Source: Candidatus Elarobacter sp. (lineage in GTDB: Bacteria > Vulcanimicrobiota > Vulcanimicrobiia > Vulcanimicrobiales > Vulcanimicrobiaceae). From it: a stretch of DNA of 8,491 nt. Below, piece after piece: positions 1 through 5,532 of the stretch; position 1 is the stretch's first letter, and the number at the start of each line of letters is the position of its first letter. The translations under genes were made by a program, and so were the position numbers. The notes below the pieces were generated by a model, which ran no database searches, was not told where the DNA came from, and was given only the letters and a program-made list of their open reading frames with translations. The stretch spans positions 1 to 8,491 of the forward strand of contig JASLGJ010000502.1 in NCBI GenBank assembly GCA_030150085.1. The letters run 5' to 3'.

Positions 1-259
1 CGCGCAGCAGGGCCAGGTCGGTCGAGGGATCGCGCCCGGCGACCGTCGCCGGCAGGCCGCGCCCGTCGGCGCCGACCACCTCGACCTCGTCGCTCTCGAG
101 CGCGTGGTCGGTGGTCAGGATCAGGTCGGGCCGGATGTAGAACCCGCTCGAGCCGATCCGCGCCCGCGCCTCGACCGCGACGACGCTCGGCGCCGTGCGC
201 TCGACCGTCCCCGCGATGTCGTTGGAGAGCGCGACCAGCGCGCTCGTTTCGGTTGCCAT
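1..259 (-). CDS. Trypsin/HtrA-like serine protease, N-terminal part (runs off left edge)
   Basis: Translating the minus strand from the ATG at 259 gives 86 uninterrupted residues to the window edge. The fragment looks like the first half of a trypsin-fold (S1C, DegP/HtrA-like) peptidase domain. The stretch APSVVAVEAR is followed by GSSGFYI (about 36-42), then LILTTDHAL with the likely catalytic His at residue 52, then GRDPSTDLALLR (75-86) with the likely catalytic Asp at 81. The Ser and any PDZ domain would lie beyond the window. There is no signal peptide or membrane segment before the protease core, so this version may be cytoplasmic or truncated relative to periplasmic HtrA proteins. It is codirectional with the xox operon but separated from it by 90 bp and a hairpin, so it is probably an independent gene. 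The substrate is unknown. Confidence 0.8.
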   Translation of the reverse strand, partial: MATETSALVALSNDIAGTVERTAPSVVAVEARARIGSSGFYIRPDLILTTDHALESDEVEVVGADGRGLPATVAGRDPSTDLALLR

Positions 260-265
260 GCCGCG

Positions 266-271
266 ATGGTA
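266..271 (-). promoter_or_regulatory. Possible -10 element giving a leaderless protease mRNA
   Basis: On the minus strand TACCAT (four of six matches to TATAAT) ends 6 nt before the protease ATG at 259, so transcription would start on or near the A of the start codon. There is no Shine-Dalgarno between them. No convincing -35 is visible, so this is tentative. Confidence 0.25.
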
Positions 272-295
272 CGCCCGCGCGCTCGGCGCCGCATC

Positions 296-307
296 ACCCG
301 ATCGGGT
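296..307. repeat. 12-bp perfect palindrome upstream of the protease gene
   Basis: ACCCGATCGGGT is a perfect palindrome in the 90-bp spacer between the DUF2380-like gene and the protease gene, 36-47 bp upstream of the protease ATG. It could be an operator for the protease gene. In DNA this GC-rich a chance origin is possible. Confidence 0.3.
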
Positions 308-321
308 TAGCTCGCCGCGGC

Positions 322-348
322 CGCGCGGCTCAGCACCGAGGCCGCGCG
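322..348 (-). terminator. Candidate hairpin terminator at the end of the xox operon
   Basis: Immediately after the TGA of the last operon gene, the minus strand reads CGCGCGGC, an 11-nt loop, then GCCGCGCG: a perfect 8-bp GC stem. No T-tract follows, so it would be a non-canonical (L-shaped) terminator or an RNA 3'-end stabiliser. The region also holds degenerate direct copies of GGCCGCGCGGCTCAGC (319-334 and 340-354). Confidence 0.4.
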
Positions 349-349
349 C

Positions 350-874
350 TCAGCGCCGCGCGGCGCGGCCGCTCAAGCGCCGCGCGAGTCCGCCGGCGAG
401 CTCGTCCAGGCCGAAGCGCATGCTGGTGAAGTCGCCCTTGTAGCCGGCTTGCAGGACCGGCTCGCTGCGCCCGCTCGCGACGTCGACGACGTGGGCGTCG
501 GTCGACCAGATCATCGCCATCGCACGGGTCGCCGAGCCGTACACCACCCGGCGCGCGCCGAGCAGCGCGCCGATCTTGCGCGCGCACTCCGCCTCGGCGC
601 ACGAGCGGTCGGGATCGTGCTGGTCGAACCCGGCCCGGCGCACCGCGCGCGCGACGGCGGCCGGATCGGCGATGGCGACGTGCCGCGCGCGCAGGTCGTG
701 GTCGAGCGTCGCGGTCAGCTCGTCGAGCTCGGCCGGCGACGCCGTCGGCGCGTACGGCATCCCGGTGACGTGCGGCGAGAGCGGCAGGACCGCGACATCG
801 GCCGCTGCCGCGCGCGCGGGGAAACCCGCGAGCGCGACGACGGTTGCCAAAGCGATCCCCGCGGGCACATTCAC
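350..874 (-). CDS. Secreted DUF2380/DUF3280-like protein, last gene of the xox operon
   Basis: A 174-residue protein starting at a GTG (872-874) that overlaps the TGA of the upstream cytochrome gene as GTGA, which points to translational coupling; a second in-frame GTG lies two codons later. Residues 1-24 form a typical Sec signal peptide (VNVPAGIALATVVALAG, then an Ala-rich cleavage site), so the product is periplasmic. The mature part opens with a beta strand (DVAVLPLS). It contains a Cys pair, C92 and C97, in SCAEAECARKIGALLGA, followed by a VVYGSATR strand and a DVASGR turn. This pattern resembles the DUF2380/DUF3280 group of predicted secreted proteins, which have no known biochemical role. 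Its position after cytochrome c suggests a periplasmic accessory role for the XoxF system. The family assignment is from memory of the motif and is moderately secure; the function is not known. Confidence 0.7.
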   Translation of the reverse strand: MNVPAGIALATVVALAGFPARAAAADVAVLPLSPHVTGMPYAPTASPAELDELTATLDHDLRARHVAIADPAAVARAVRRAGFDQHDPDRSCAEAECARKIGALLGARRVVYGSATRAMAMIWSTDAHVVDVASGRSEPVLQAGYKGDFTSMRFGLDELAGGLARRLSGRAARR

Positions 875-1290
875 TTGTACGACCGGACGAGGACCTTGGA
901 TGCGTTCGCGCCGGCGTAGGTCAGCGGCTTGGACCCGGCCGGGTAGCCGTTCTTGCTCAGGATGTAGCTCAGCACCGCGACGTACTGGTCGTGGCTCAGG
1001 CTGGCCGGCGCGTTCATCGGCATGTTGGAGACGACGTAGCCGAACATGTCGCCCACGGTGAGGTGCGTCTTGGTGCCCAGCGTGGTCATGTTGGGACCGC
1101 TCAGCGGCGGCCCCGCGCCGCCCTCCAGGTTCGCGCCGTGGCACAGCGCGCACTTGGACGAATAGACCTTCTCGCCCGCACCCGCTTGCGCTTTGGAGTA
1201 GAGCGCCGGCGCGCCGGCGCCGCTGGCGGCGAGCGTGCTCAGCGCGCCGAACGCCAGCGCGCCGAGCACGCCCAGTACCGCAGCCCTCAT
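871..1290 (-). CDS. Small monohaem cytochrome c, probable electron acceptor of XoxF
   Basis: A 139-residue class I c-type cytochrome. Residues 1 to about 26 are a Sec signal peptide (MRAAVLGVLGALAFGALSTL then an Ala/Gly-rich cleavage region), so the protein is periplasmic. The haem attachment motif is CALCH at 47-51, preceded by GEKVYSSK, the usual helix before a class I haem. Axial Met candidates lie in SNMPMNAP (M90 or M92), and a C-terminal helix (LSHDQYVAVLSYILSKNGYPAG) completes the fold. The ATG overlaps the stop of the DUF5069 gene as ATGA, and its own TGA overlaps the next GTG. In known methanol dehydrogenase clusters the dedicated cytochrome (MxaG/XoxG, cytochrome cL) takes electrons from PQQ and passes them to the terminal oxidase chain. 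This protein is the obvious candidate for that role but is shorter than typical cytochrome cL, so the xoxG symbol is not assigned. Confidence 0.93.
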   Translation of the reverse strand: MRAAVLGVLGALAFGALSTLAASGAGAPALYSKAQAGAGEKVYSSKCALCHGANLEGGAGPPLSGPNMTTLGTKTHLTVGDMFGYVVSNMPMNAPASLSHDQYVAVLSYILSKNGYPAGSKPLTYAGANASKVLVRSYK

Positions 1291-1742
1291 CGGGCCTGCG
1301 CTTGCGCGTGCAGCTCGTCGAGATCTTCGAGCGTGTTGAGCGTGACCGCGTCGCTGATCGTGTCGTCCTTGAGGCCCGACGCGGTGCGCATCGACTTGGC
1401 CAGGTCGTCGCCGTGGTTGTAGCCGCGGATCGCGGCGTTGTGGGCGTCGATCTTCTCCCGCGGAAGCGAGCCGCCGTTCTGCTCGACCACCCACTGCTCG
1501 AACTGGATGTAGGTCGGCTTCTCCTTGGCGATGTAGTCGATCACGCGCTGGCGGTCCAGGCCCAGCGCGCTGATGGTCATCTGGTCGAAGCCCTGGCCGC
1601 ACGAGTCGTAGCCCTCGGCGAGCCGGCCGGCGTTGTGCAGGGTGAGCTTGGCCCACAGCCGCGGGAGGTGGATCGCGCCGAGCGGGCCGGCGGTGGAGGA
1701 GCTGACGAGCGGGACGACGGTGGAACCGGTGGCGCTAGCCAT
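1287..1742 (-). CDS. DUF5069 domain protein in the xox operon
   Basis: A 151-residue soluble protein with no signal peptide or membrane segment, expected in the cytoplasm. After a low-complexity N-terminus rich in Ser, Thr and Val it shows the DUF5069 pattern: IHLPRLWAKL (25-34) with a following helix, GYDSCGQGFDQM (44-55), the helix LGLDRQRVIDYIAK, a conserved aromatic strand (YIQFEQWV, 78-85), and a C-terminal part with REKIDAHNAAIRGY (95-108). Its length is normal for the family, which has no established activity. The ATG at 1742 is supported by an AGGAGA Shine-Dalgarno 9 nt upstream, the best ribosome site within the operon. It follows a 55-bp gap, so this gene and the two after it could be translated at a separately set rate. 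Why a cytoplasmic DUF5069 protein sits between a periplasmic dehydrogenase module and its cytochrome is not clear. Confidence 0.85.
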   Translation of the reverse strand: MASATGSTVVPLVSSSTAGPLGAIHLPRLWAKLTLHNAGRLAEGYDSCGQGFDQMTISALGLDRQRVIDYIAKEKPTYIQFEQWVVEQNGGSLPREKIDAHNAAIRGYNHGDDLAKSMRTASGLKDDTISDAVTLNTLEDLDELHAQAQAR

Positions 1743-1751
1743 GGTGAAGAG

Positions 1752-1757
1752 TCTCCT
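1752..1757 (-). promoter_or_regulatory. Strong Shine-Dalgarno for the DUF5069 gene
   Basis: AGGAGA on the minus strand sits 9 nt before the ATG at 1742, in the only real gap (1743-1797) within the operon. It fixes the start and marks a fresh translation entry point for the second half of the operon. No clear promoter is visible in this 55-bp gap. Confidence 0.6.
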
Positions 1758-1797
1758 GATTCACGGATACGAAGGGAGAAACGGGGCGGGGGCGCGC

Positions 1798-2721
1798 TCA
1801 GGCGGGCTGCTCGTGCTCGGCGCGCCGCTCGGGAAAGGTCAGCTCGGCGACGCCGGACTTGTCCAGCTCGCCCAGGCCGAGCGCGACCATGCGGTCGTAC
1901 TGGGCCTTGCTCGCGGCGGCCAGCGGGAGCGGCAGGTTCTGCTCGCGCGCGAGGTCGAGCGCGATGCCGGAATCCTTGGCGGCGTGCGCGGCGGAGAAGT
2001 ACACCTCGTGCTCGCGGTTCTGCATGTCCTCGCCGTCGGTCTCGAGCACGCGCGAGTTGGCGCCGGTCTGGGCGAACACTTCGCGCAGCATCGCGACGTC
2101 CAGGCCCAGCGCCGCGCCCAGGCCCAGCCCTTCGGCTAGGCCCGCGGTGTTGACGTTCATCACCATGTTGACCAGCGCTTTGACCTTCGCCGCCTCGCCC
2201 GCCGGGCCGATGTAGCGCAGCGAGGCGCTCATGCTCTCGAGCAGGCCGCGCACCCGGTCGAAGGCGATCCGCCGCCCGCCGATCATCAGGTACAGCGTGC
2301 CGGCCCGGGCCTGGGAGATGGAGCTGGCCATGCAGGCTTCGATGCTGAACGCGCCGCTCGCCTCGGCCAGCCGCTCGACGTCGACGTGGACGCGCGGCGA
2401 GACGGTCGCGCAGTTGACGAAGGTGCGGCCCTTCGCGTCGCGCAGCAGCGAGTCGCCGGACTCGGCGAAGATGCCGTACATCGCCGCGTCGTCGGAGACG
2501 ACCGTGATGACCGCGTCCGAGGCGGCCGTCACCTCGGCCAGGGTCGTGACGGCGCGCGCGCCGGTCGCCTCGGCGGCGGCTTGCGCCGCTTCGGGGCGCA
2601 CGTCGTAGACCGCGGCGATCGGGTAGCCGACGTCGCGCAGCCGCTGCGCCATGTTGGCGCCCATGCGGCCCGCGCCGACCAGGCCGACGCGCGGTTTGTC
2701 GTCGTTGCCGGACGCGCTCAC
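1798..2721 (-). CDS. NAD(P)-dependent beta-hydroxyacid dehydrogenase (HIBADH-like family)
   Basis: A 307-residue cytoplasmic oxidoreductase of the 3-hydroxyisobutyrate dehydrogenase / tartronate semialdehyde reductase superfamily, close to the family's usual 290-300. The N-terminal Rossmann domain carries GLVGAGRMGANMA (13-25). D40 at the end of the second strand (AVYDVRP) favours NAD over NADP. The domain ends near residue 170, followed by the all-helical domain. The catalytic Lys is best assigned to K181 in GPAGEAAKVKALVN, with N185 in the usual +4 position; K249-D250 matches the conserved C-terminal KD pair. The substrate loop, normally DAPVSGG..., reads EACMASSISQARAGTL (128-143), so the substrate is probably not a standard one. 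The start is GTG at 2719-2721, overlapping the xoxJ stop as GTGA. Co-translation with xoxF-xoxJ suggests it reduces or oxidises a metabolite linked to alcohol oxidation; this is inference. Confidence 0.9.
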   Translation of the reverse strand: MSASGNDDKPRVGLVGAGRMGANMAQRLRDVGYPIAAVYDVRPEAAQAAAEATGARAVTTLAEVTAASDAVITVVSDDAAMYGIFAESGDSLLRDAKGRTFVNCATVSPRVHVDVERLAEASGAFSIEACMASSISQARAGTLYLMIGGRRIAFDRVRGLLESMSASLRYIGPAGEAAKVKALVNMVMNVNTAGLAEGLGLGAALGLDVAMLREVFAQTGANSRVLETDGEDMQNREHEVYFSAAHAAKDSGIALDLAREQNLPLPLAAASKAQYDRMVALGLGELDKSGVAELTFPERRAEHEQPA

Positions 2722-3560
2722 GAGGGCGTCCCCACCGGATAGAGCTTCACCCCGTAGGAGTTGAGGATCGCCTGCAGCTCGGCCTTGTGCTGCGCGATCG
2801 CGCGCTCGACCTGCGGCGCGAGCACGGTGTCGCCGGGCCGGGTCGCCATCGCCATCGGGAAGACGTACTGCTCGGGCGAGCCCTGCGAGCGCGAGTTGGG
2901 CACCGGCACCACGGTCAGCTCCGGGCGCGAGCGCAGGAAGTAGCCGATCGACGGCTCCCAGGTCACCGCGACCGCGATCTTGCCCGCCCGCAGCGCGTCG
3001 AGGATCAGCGCGGGCGAGGCCCCGGCCTCGTCGCCGATCTCGAACGGGTCGGCGTGCACGATCAGCGCGCGCAGCTTGAGCCCGGTCTCGGCCGGCGTCT
3101 CGGTCTCGAAGCCGATCCGCACGGTCTTGAGCGCGGGCGAGTCCATCGAGGTGATGTCGAGGTGCTTGGCCTTGGGGTAGACGAACACGTACGAGCTGAC
3201 GTAGTAGGGCCGGGTCACGGTCAGGTCGTTGCTGGCGTAGGGCACGTCGACGACGAGATCGCACAATCCGGCGCGCAGCGTCGTGCGCAGGAAGCGGTCG
3301 TAGCCGCCCGGGCCGCGGGTCGAGGCCCAGGTGTAGCTCACCTTGCGGCCCAGCGCGCGGCCCATCGCCTCGGCGATCTTGTTCTCGAAGCCGCGCCCGT
3401 CGCGGGTCGAGTAGGGCAGGTAGTCGGGGTCCGCGCAGACCCGCAGGGTTCCGGCGTCGCCCGCGCCCCGCGCCGCGCCGCCCGAGAGCGACGCGACGAG
3501 CAGCGCGAGCAGCGCGCCCAAAGCCGGCAGACCCCGGCGCGCCTTGCTGCGTGCGATCAT
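2718..3560 (-). CDS. xoxJ: XoxJ/MxaJ-type periplasmic binding protein associated with quinoprotein dehydrogenase
   Basis: A 280-residue protein with an N-terminal signal peptide (positive ARSKARRG, hydrophobic LPALGALLALLVASLSGG, cleavage near residue 33), hence periplasmic. The mature chain begins LRVCADPDYLPYSTRDGRGFENKIAEAMGR (39-68). This is the signature of the quinoprotein-dehydrogenase-associated, ABC-substrate-binding-like proteins (MxaJ/XoxJ). LRAGLCDLVVDVPYA (95-109) and TRPYYVSSYVFVYPK (116-130) follow as in the family, then a second lobe up to NSYGVKLYPVG near the C-terminus. In methylotrophs this protein is needed for, or linked to, maturation or activation of methanol dehydrogenase rather than transport. 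Here it directly follows xoxF, overlapping its stop by one base (TGATG) and having no Shine-Dalgarno of its own, so expression is coupled. No ABC transporter genes lie nearby, consistent with a chaperone-like role. Confidence 0.92.
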   Translation of the reverse strand: MIARSKARRGLPALGALLALLVASLSGGAARGAGDAGTLRVCADPDYLPYSTRDGRGFENKIAEAMGRALGRKVSYTWASTRGPGGYDRFLRTTLRAGLCDLVVDVPYASNDLTVTRPYYVSSYVFVYPKAKHLDITSMDSPALKTVRIGFETETPAETGLKLRALIVHADPFEIGDEAGASPALILDALRAGKIAVAVTWEPSIGYFLRSRPELTVVPVPNSRSQGSPEQYVFPMAMATRPGDTVLAPQVERAIAQHKAELQAILNSYGVKLYPVGTPS

Positions 3561-5392
3561 CAGAGCGAGAACACCATCAGGTCGCCGCCGAGGTTGGTGT
3601 AGTTGCGCAGGTCCATCGCGGCGTTGACCGCGCCCAGACCGGCCGTCGGCTCGGTCAAGCCGGCCGCGAGCCCGAGGCCCGCCCAGCCGCCGACGCCGTC
3701 GAAGACCGCGACGTACTGCTTGCCGCCGTGCGTATACGTGATCGGGTTGCCGATGATCCCCGAGGCCACGTGGAACTTCCACAGGTCCTTGCCGGTCTTC
3801 GCGTCGACCGCTTTGAACCAGCCGTCCATCGTGCCGTAGAAGGCCACGCCGCCGGCGGTGGTCAGCGTGCCGCTCCAGGCCGGGAAGCGCTCGGGATGGC
3901 TCCAGGCGATCTCGCCCTTGAGCGGGTCCCAGGCGATGACCGCGCCGCGGTTGCCGCCCGGGCCGGGGTACATCTTCACGATCGCGCCGACGAACGGGAA
4001 GCCGCTCTTGTACTTGGTCGCGAAGGCCTGGTAGTCCATGCAATTGTGGTTGGTCGGGACGATGAAGTAGCCCGAGACCGGATCGTAGGACGCGGGCTGC
4101 TGGTCCTTGCTGCCCATCGCGGCGGGGCAGATGTTCTTGACGTTCTGGCCCGCGTGGGTCATCTTGCTGGCCACGACGTTGGGCCGCCCGGTGGTCATGT
4201 CGATCGAGGACGCCCAGTTCACCGACGGGTCGAACTTCTTGGCCAGCAACAGCTTGCCGTTGCGGCGGTCGATCTCGTAGGCGAAGCCGTTGCGGTCGAA
4301 GTGCACCAGCGAGGGAATCGTCTGGCCGTTCATGTTCAGGTCGACCAGAATCATCTCGTTGACGCCGTCGAAGTCCCACTGGTCGTGCGGGGTCAGCTGG
4401 CGCGCCCAGACCGCCATGCCGGTGGAGGGCCGGCGCGCGAAGACGGTCATCGACCACTTGTTGTCGCCCGGGCGCTGGGTCGGGTTCCACGTGCCGGGAT
4501 TGCCGGTGCCGTAGTAGATCAGGTCCAGCTTGGGATCGTAGGAGTACCAGCCCCAGGTCGTGCCGCCGCCGACCTTCCACTGGTCGCCGTGCCAGGTGTT
4601 GACGCCGGCGTTGTGCGGCCCGTTGAAGTTGGCCGGGATCAGCGTGTCGCTGTCGGGACCTTCGCTGTAGGCCTTCCAGACCTGCTTGCCGCTGCCCAGG
4701 TCGAACGCGGTGAGATAGCCGCGCACGCCGTACTCGCCGCCGGACACGCCGACGAGCACCTTGTTGCCGACGATGAGCGGCGCGGCGGTCAGGGTCTGGC
4801 CGCGCTCCGGGTCGGCGTTCTTGGCCTTCCACATCACCTTGCCGGTTGCGGCGCTGAGCGCGATGACCTGGCCGTCGAGCGCGTCGACGATGACCTTGCC
4901 GTCGGCGTAAGCCACGCCCCGGTTGACCAGGTCGCAGCAGGCGACGGAGACCGAGAACGGGTCCTGCTTGGGCGTGTAGGACCACTTGATGTGGTAGTCG
5001 CTCAAGTCGACCGCGTAGACGTTGTTGGGATACGCGCTCTCGAAGTACATCGTGTCGCCGATGACCAGCGGCTGGCCTTCGTGCCCGCGCGTCGCGCCGG
5101 TCGACATCGTCCAGGCCACCTTGAGGCCCGCGACGTTCTCGGTGGTGATCTCCTTGAGCTCGCTGTGCCGGGTGGCGGCATAGTTCTGGCTGGGCATCAC
5201 CCACTGGGCCGGGTCGTCGGCCATCGCGGCCAGGGAGAGGTTCTGGTGGGCCGTGAGGGGCGGCCTGGCTGCCGACTGCGCGACCGTGTCCTCGGCGCTC
5301 GCGGCCGGCAGGTGGGCCACGACGCCCCTGCCGATCAAGGCCGATCCGATCAATGCCGCGGCGAATGCGGCGACTAGGGCCTGACGTTTCAT
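3560..5392 (-). CDS. xoxF: Lanthanide-dependent PQQ methanol dehydrogenase XoxF
   Basis: A 610-residue quinoprotein alcohol dehydrogenase, full length for XoxF/MxaF large subunits. Residues 1-33 are a Sec signal peptide (MKRQALVAAFAAALIGS..., cleavage after ASA), so it works in the periplasm, oxidising methanol or other primary alcohols with PQQ. The eight-bladed propeller is visible in repeated W-docking motifs (AATGKVMWKAKNAD, AKTGKDLWKF). Family landmarks are the vicinal disulfide C152-C153 (VACCDLVNRG), metal ligands E220 (SGGEYG) and N298 (YYGTGNPG), GGGTTWGWYSYDP around 275-287, R367 in FDRNG, and the catalytic Asp D340 in DQWDFDGVNEM. D342, two residues after the catalytic Asp, is the extra acidic ligand that separates lanthanide enzymes (XoxF) from calcium MxaF, which has Ala there. 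It is the first operon gene, with GGAAAGG 7 nt before its ATG. No mxaI-like small subunit follows. Confidence 0.97.
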   Translation of the reverse strand: MKRQALVAAFAAALIGSALIGRGVVAHLPAASAEDTVAQSAARPPLTAHQNLSLAAMADDPAQWVMPSQNYAATRHSELKEITTENVAGLKVAWTMSTGATRGHEGQPLVIGDTMYFESAYPNNVYAVDLSDYHIKWSYTPKQDPFSVSVACCDLVNRGVAYADGKVIVDALDGQVIALSAATGKVMWKAKNADPERGQTLTAAPLIVGNKVLVGVSGGEYGVRGYLTAFDLGSGKQVWKAYSEGPDSDTLIPANFNGPHNAGVNTWHGDQWKVGGGTTWGWYSYDPKLDLIYYGTGNPGTWNPTQRPGDNKWSMTVFARRPSTGMAVWARQLTPHDQWDFDGVNEMILVDLNMNGQTIPSLVHFDRNGFAYEIDRRNGKLLLAKKFDPSVNWASSIDMTTGRPNVVASKMTHAGQNVKNICPAAMGSKDQQPASYDPVSGYFIVPTNHNCMDYQAFATKYKSGFPFVGAIVKMYPGPGGNRGAVIAWDPLKGEIAWSHPERFPAWSGTLTTAGGVAFYGTMDGWFKAVDAKTGKDLWKFHVASGIIGNPITYTHGGKQYVAVFDGVGGWAGLGLAAGLTEPTAGLGAVNAAMDLRNYTNLGGDLMVFSL

Positions 5393-5399
5393 ACGACGA

Positions 5400-5406
5400 C
5401 CTTTCC
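5400..5406 (-). promoter_or_regulatory. Shine-Dalgarno of xoxF
   Basis: GGAAAGG on the minus strand lies 7 nt before the ATG at 5392. The good spacing supports this start, which also places a complete signal peptide at the N-terminus. Confidence 0.55.
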
Positions 5407-5425
5407 AAGCCAGAAATGACGGAAT

Positions 5426-5435
5426 CGGGGCCCCG
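5426..5435. repeat. 10-bp GC palindrome in the xoxF leader
   Basis: CGGGGCCCCG is a perfect palindrome lying just downstream of the candidate xoxF -10, near where transcription would begin. Imperfect GAA/TTC flanks extend it to 5422-5440. It could be a repressor site or an RNA hairpin with essentially no loop; such GC palindromes also arise by chance here. Confidence 0.25.
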
Positions 5436-5473
5436 GGTTCTCAGAATAGGCAACCGGCGTCCAAGCTCGCAAG

Positions 5474-5489
5474 TCAACCACTTGGTTGA
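5474..5489. promoter_or_regulatory. 16-bp inverted repeat, candidate operator for xoxF/regulator
   Basis: TCAACCA and TGGTTGA form a perfect inverted repeat of 7-bp arms separated by CT. It ends 81 bp upstream of the xoxF ATG and 43 bp upstream of the regulator's first TTG. Its AT content stands out locally. Dyads of this size are typical for dimeric LuxR/NarL-type HTH proteins, so the adjacent regulator is the natural candidate to bind. Its identity as an operator is inferred. Confidence 0.5.
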
Positions 5490-5523
5490 TGGCGAATGAT
5501 CCCACGGTGCGGATAGCTCGGGC

Positions 5524-5532
5524 GGAGGAAGG
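5524..5532 (+). promoter_or_regulatory. Shine-Dalgarno of the regulator gene with two TTG starts
   Basis: GGAGGAAGG precedes two adjacent TTG codons (5533 and 5536). The GGAGG core is 4 nt from the first and 7 nt from the second, so the second TTG has the better spacing; the products differ by one residue. No ATG or GTG start is available at the N-terminus. Confidence 0.6.

Larger units (their letters stand above)
5393..5532. promoter_or_regulatory. Divergent control region between xoxF and the LuxR-type regulator
   Basis: A 140-bp non-coding region, less GC-rich than its surroundings, from which xoxF (minus) and the regulator gene (plus) are transcribed away from each other. It contains a 16-bp inverted repeat (5474-5489), a CGGGGCCCCG palindrome (5426-5435) and a possible xoxF -10, TATTCT on the minus strand (5448-5443), which would give a leader of about 45 nt. 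A TTGACT on the minus strand lies 23 bp upstream of TATTCT, too far for a normal sigma-70 spacer. An activator-dependent promoter lacking a proper -35 is therefore a reasonable reading. Confidence 0.6.

Noticed and set aside
319..378. CRISPR-like or mobile-element repeat in the GC-rich spacer
   Set aside because: The copies are short, imperfect and partly coding. There are no regular spacers, and the region is explained by a hairpin and biased composition.
2718..3560. Ordinary amino-acid ABC transporter binding protein
   Set aside because: The VCADPDYLPYS and GLCDLVVDVP motifs and coupling to xoxF match the quinoprotein-associated subfamily, and no permease or ATPase gene is adjacent.
3551..5377. 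A 608-codon open frame on the plus strand opposite xoxF
   Set aside because: It is the antisense shadow of xoxF, with Arg/Val/Asp-rich low-complexity sequence and no recognisable domain. The minus strand gives a full-length, motif-complete quinoprotein.
3560..5392. Calcium-type MxaF methanol dehydrogenase
   Set aside because: The position two residues after the catalytic Asp is Asp, not Ala, and no mxaI gene follows.
5443..5478. Standard sigma-70 promoter for xoxF from TTGACT and TATTCT
   Set aside because: The spacing is 23 bp, well outside the normal 16-19 bp, so only TATTCT is kept as a possible element.
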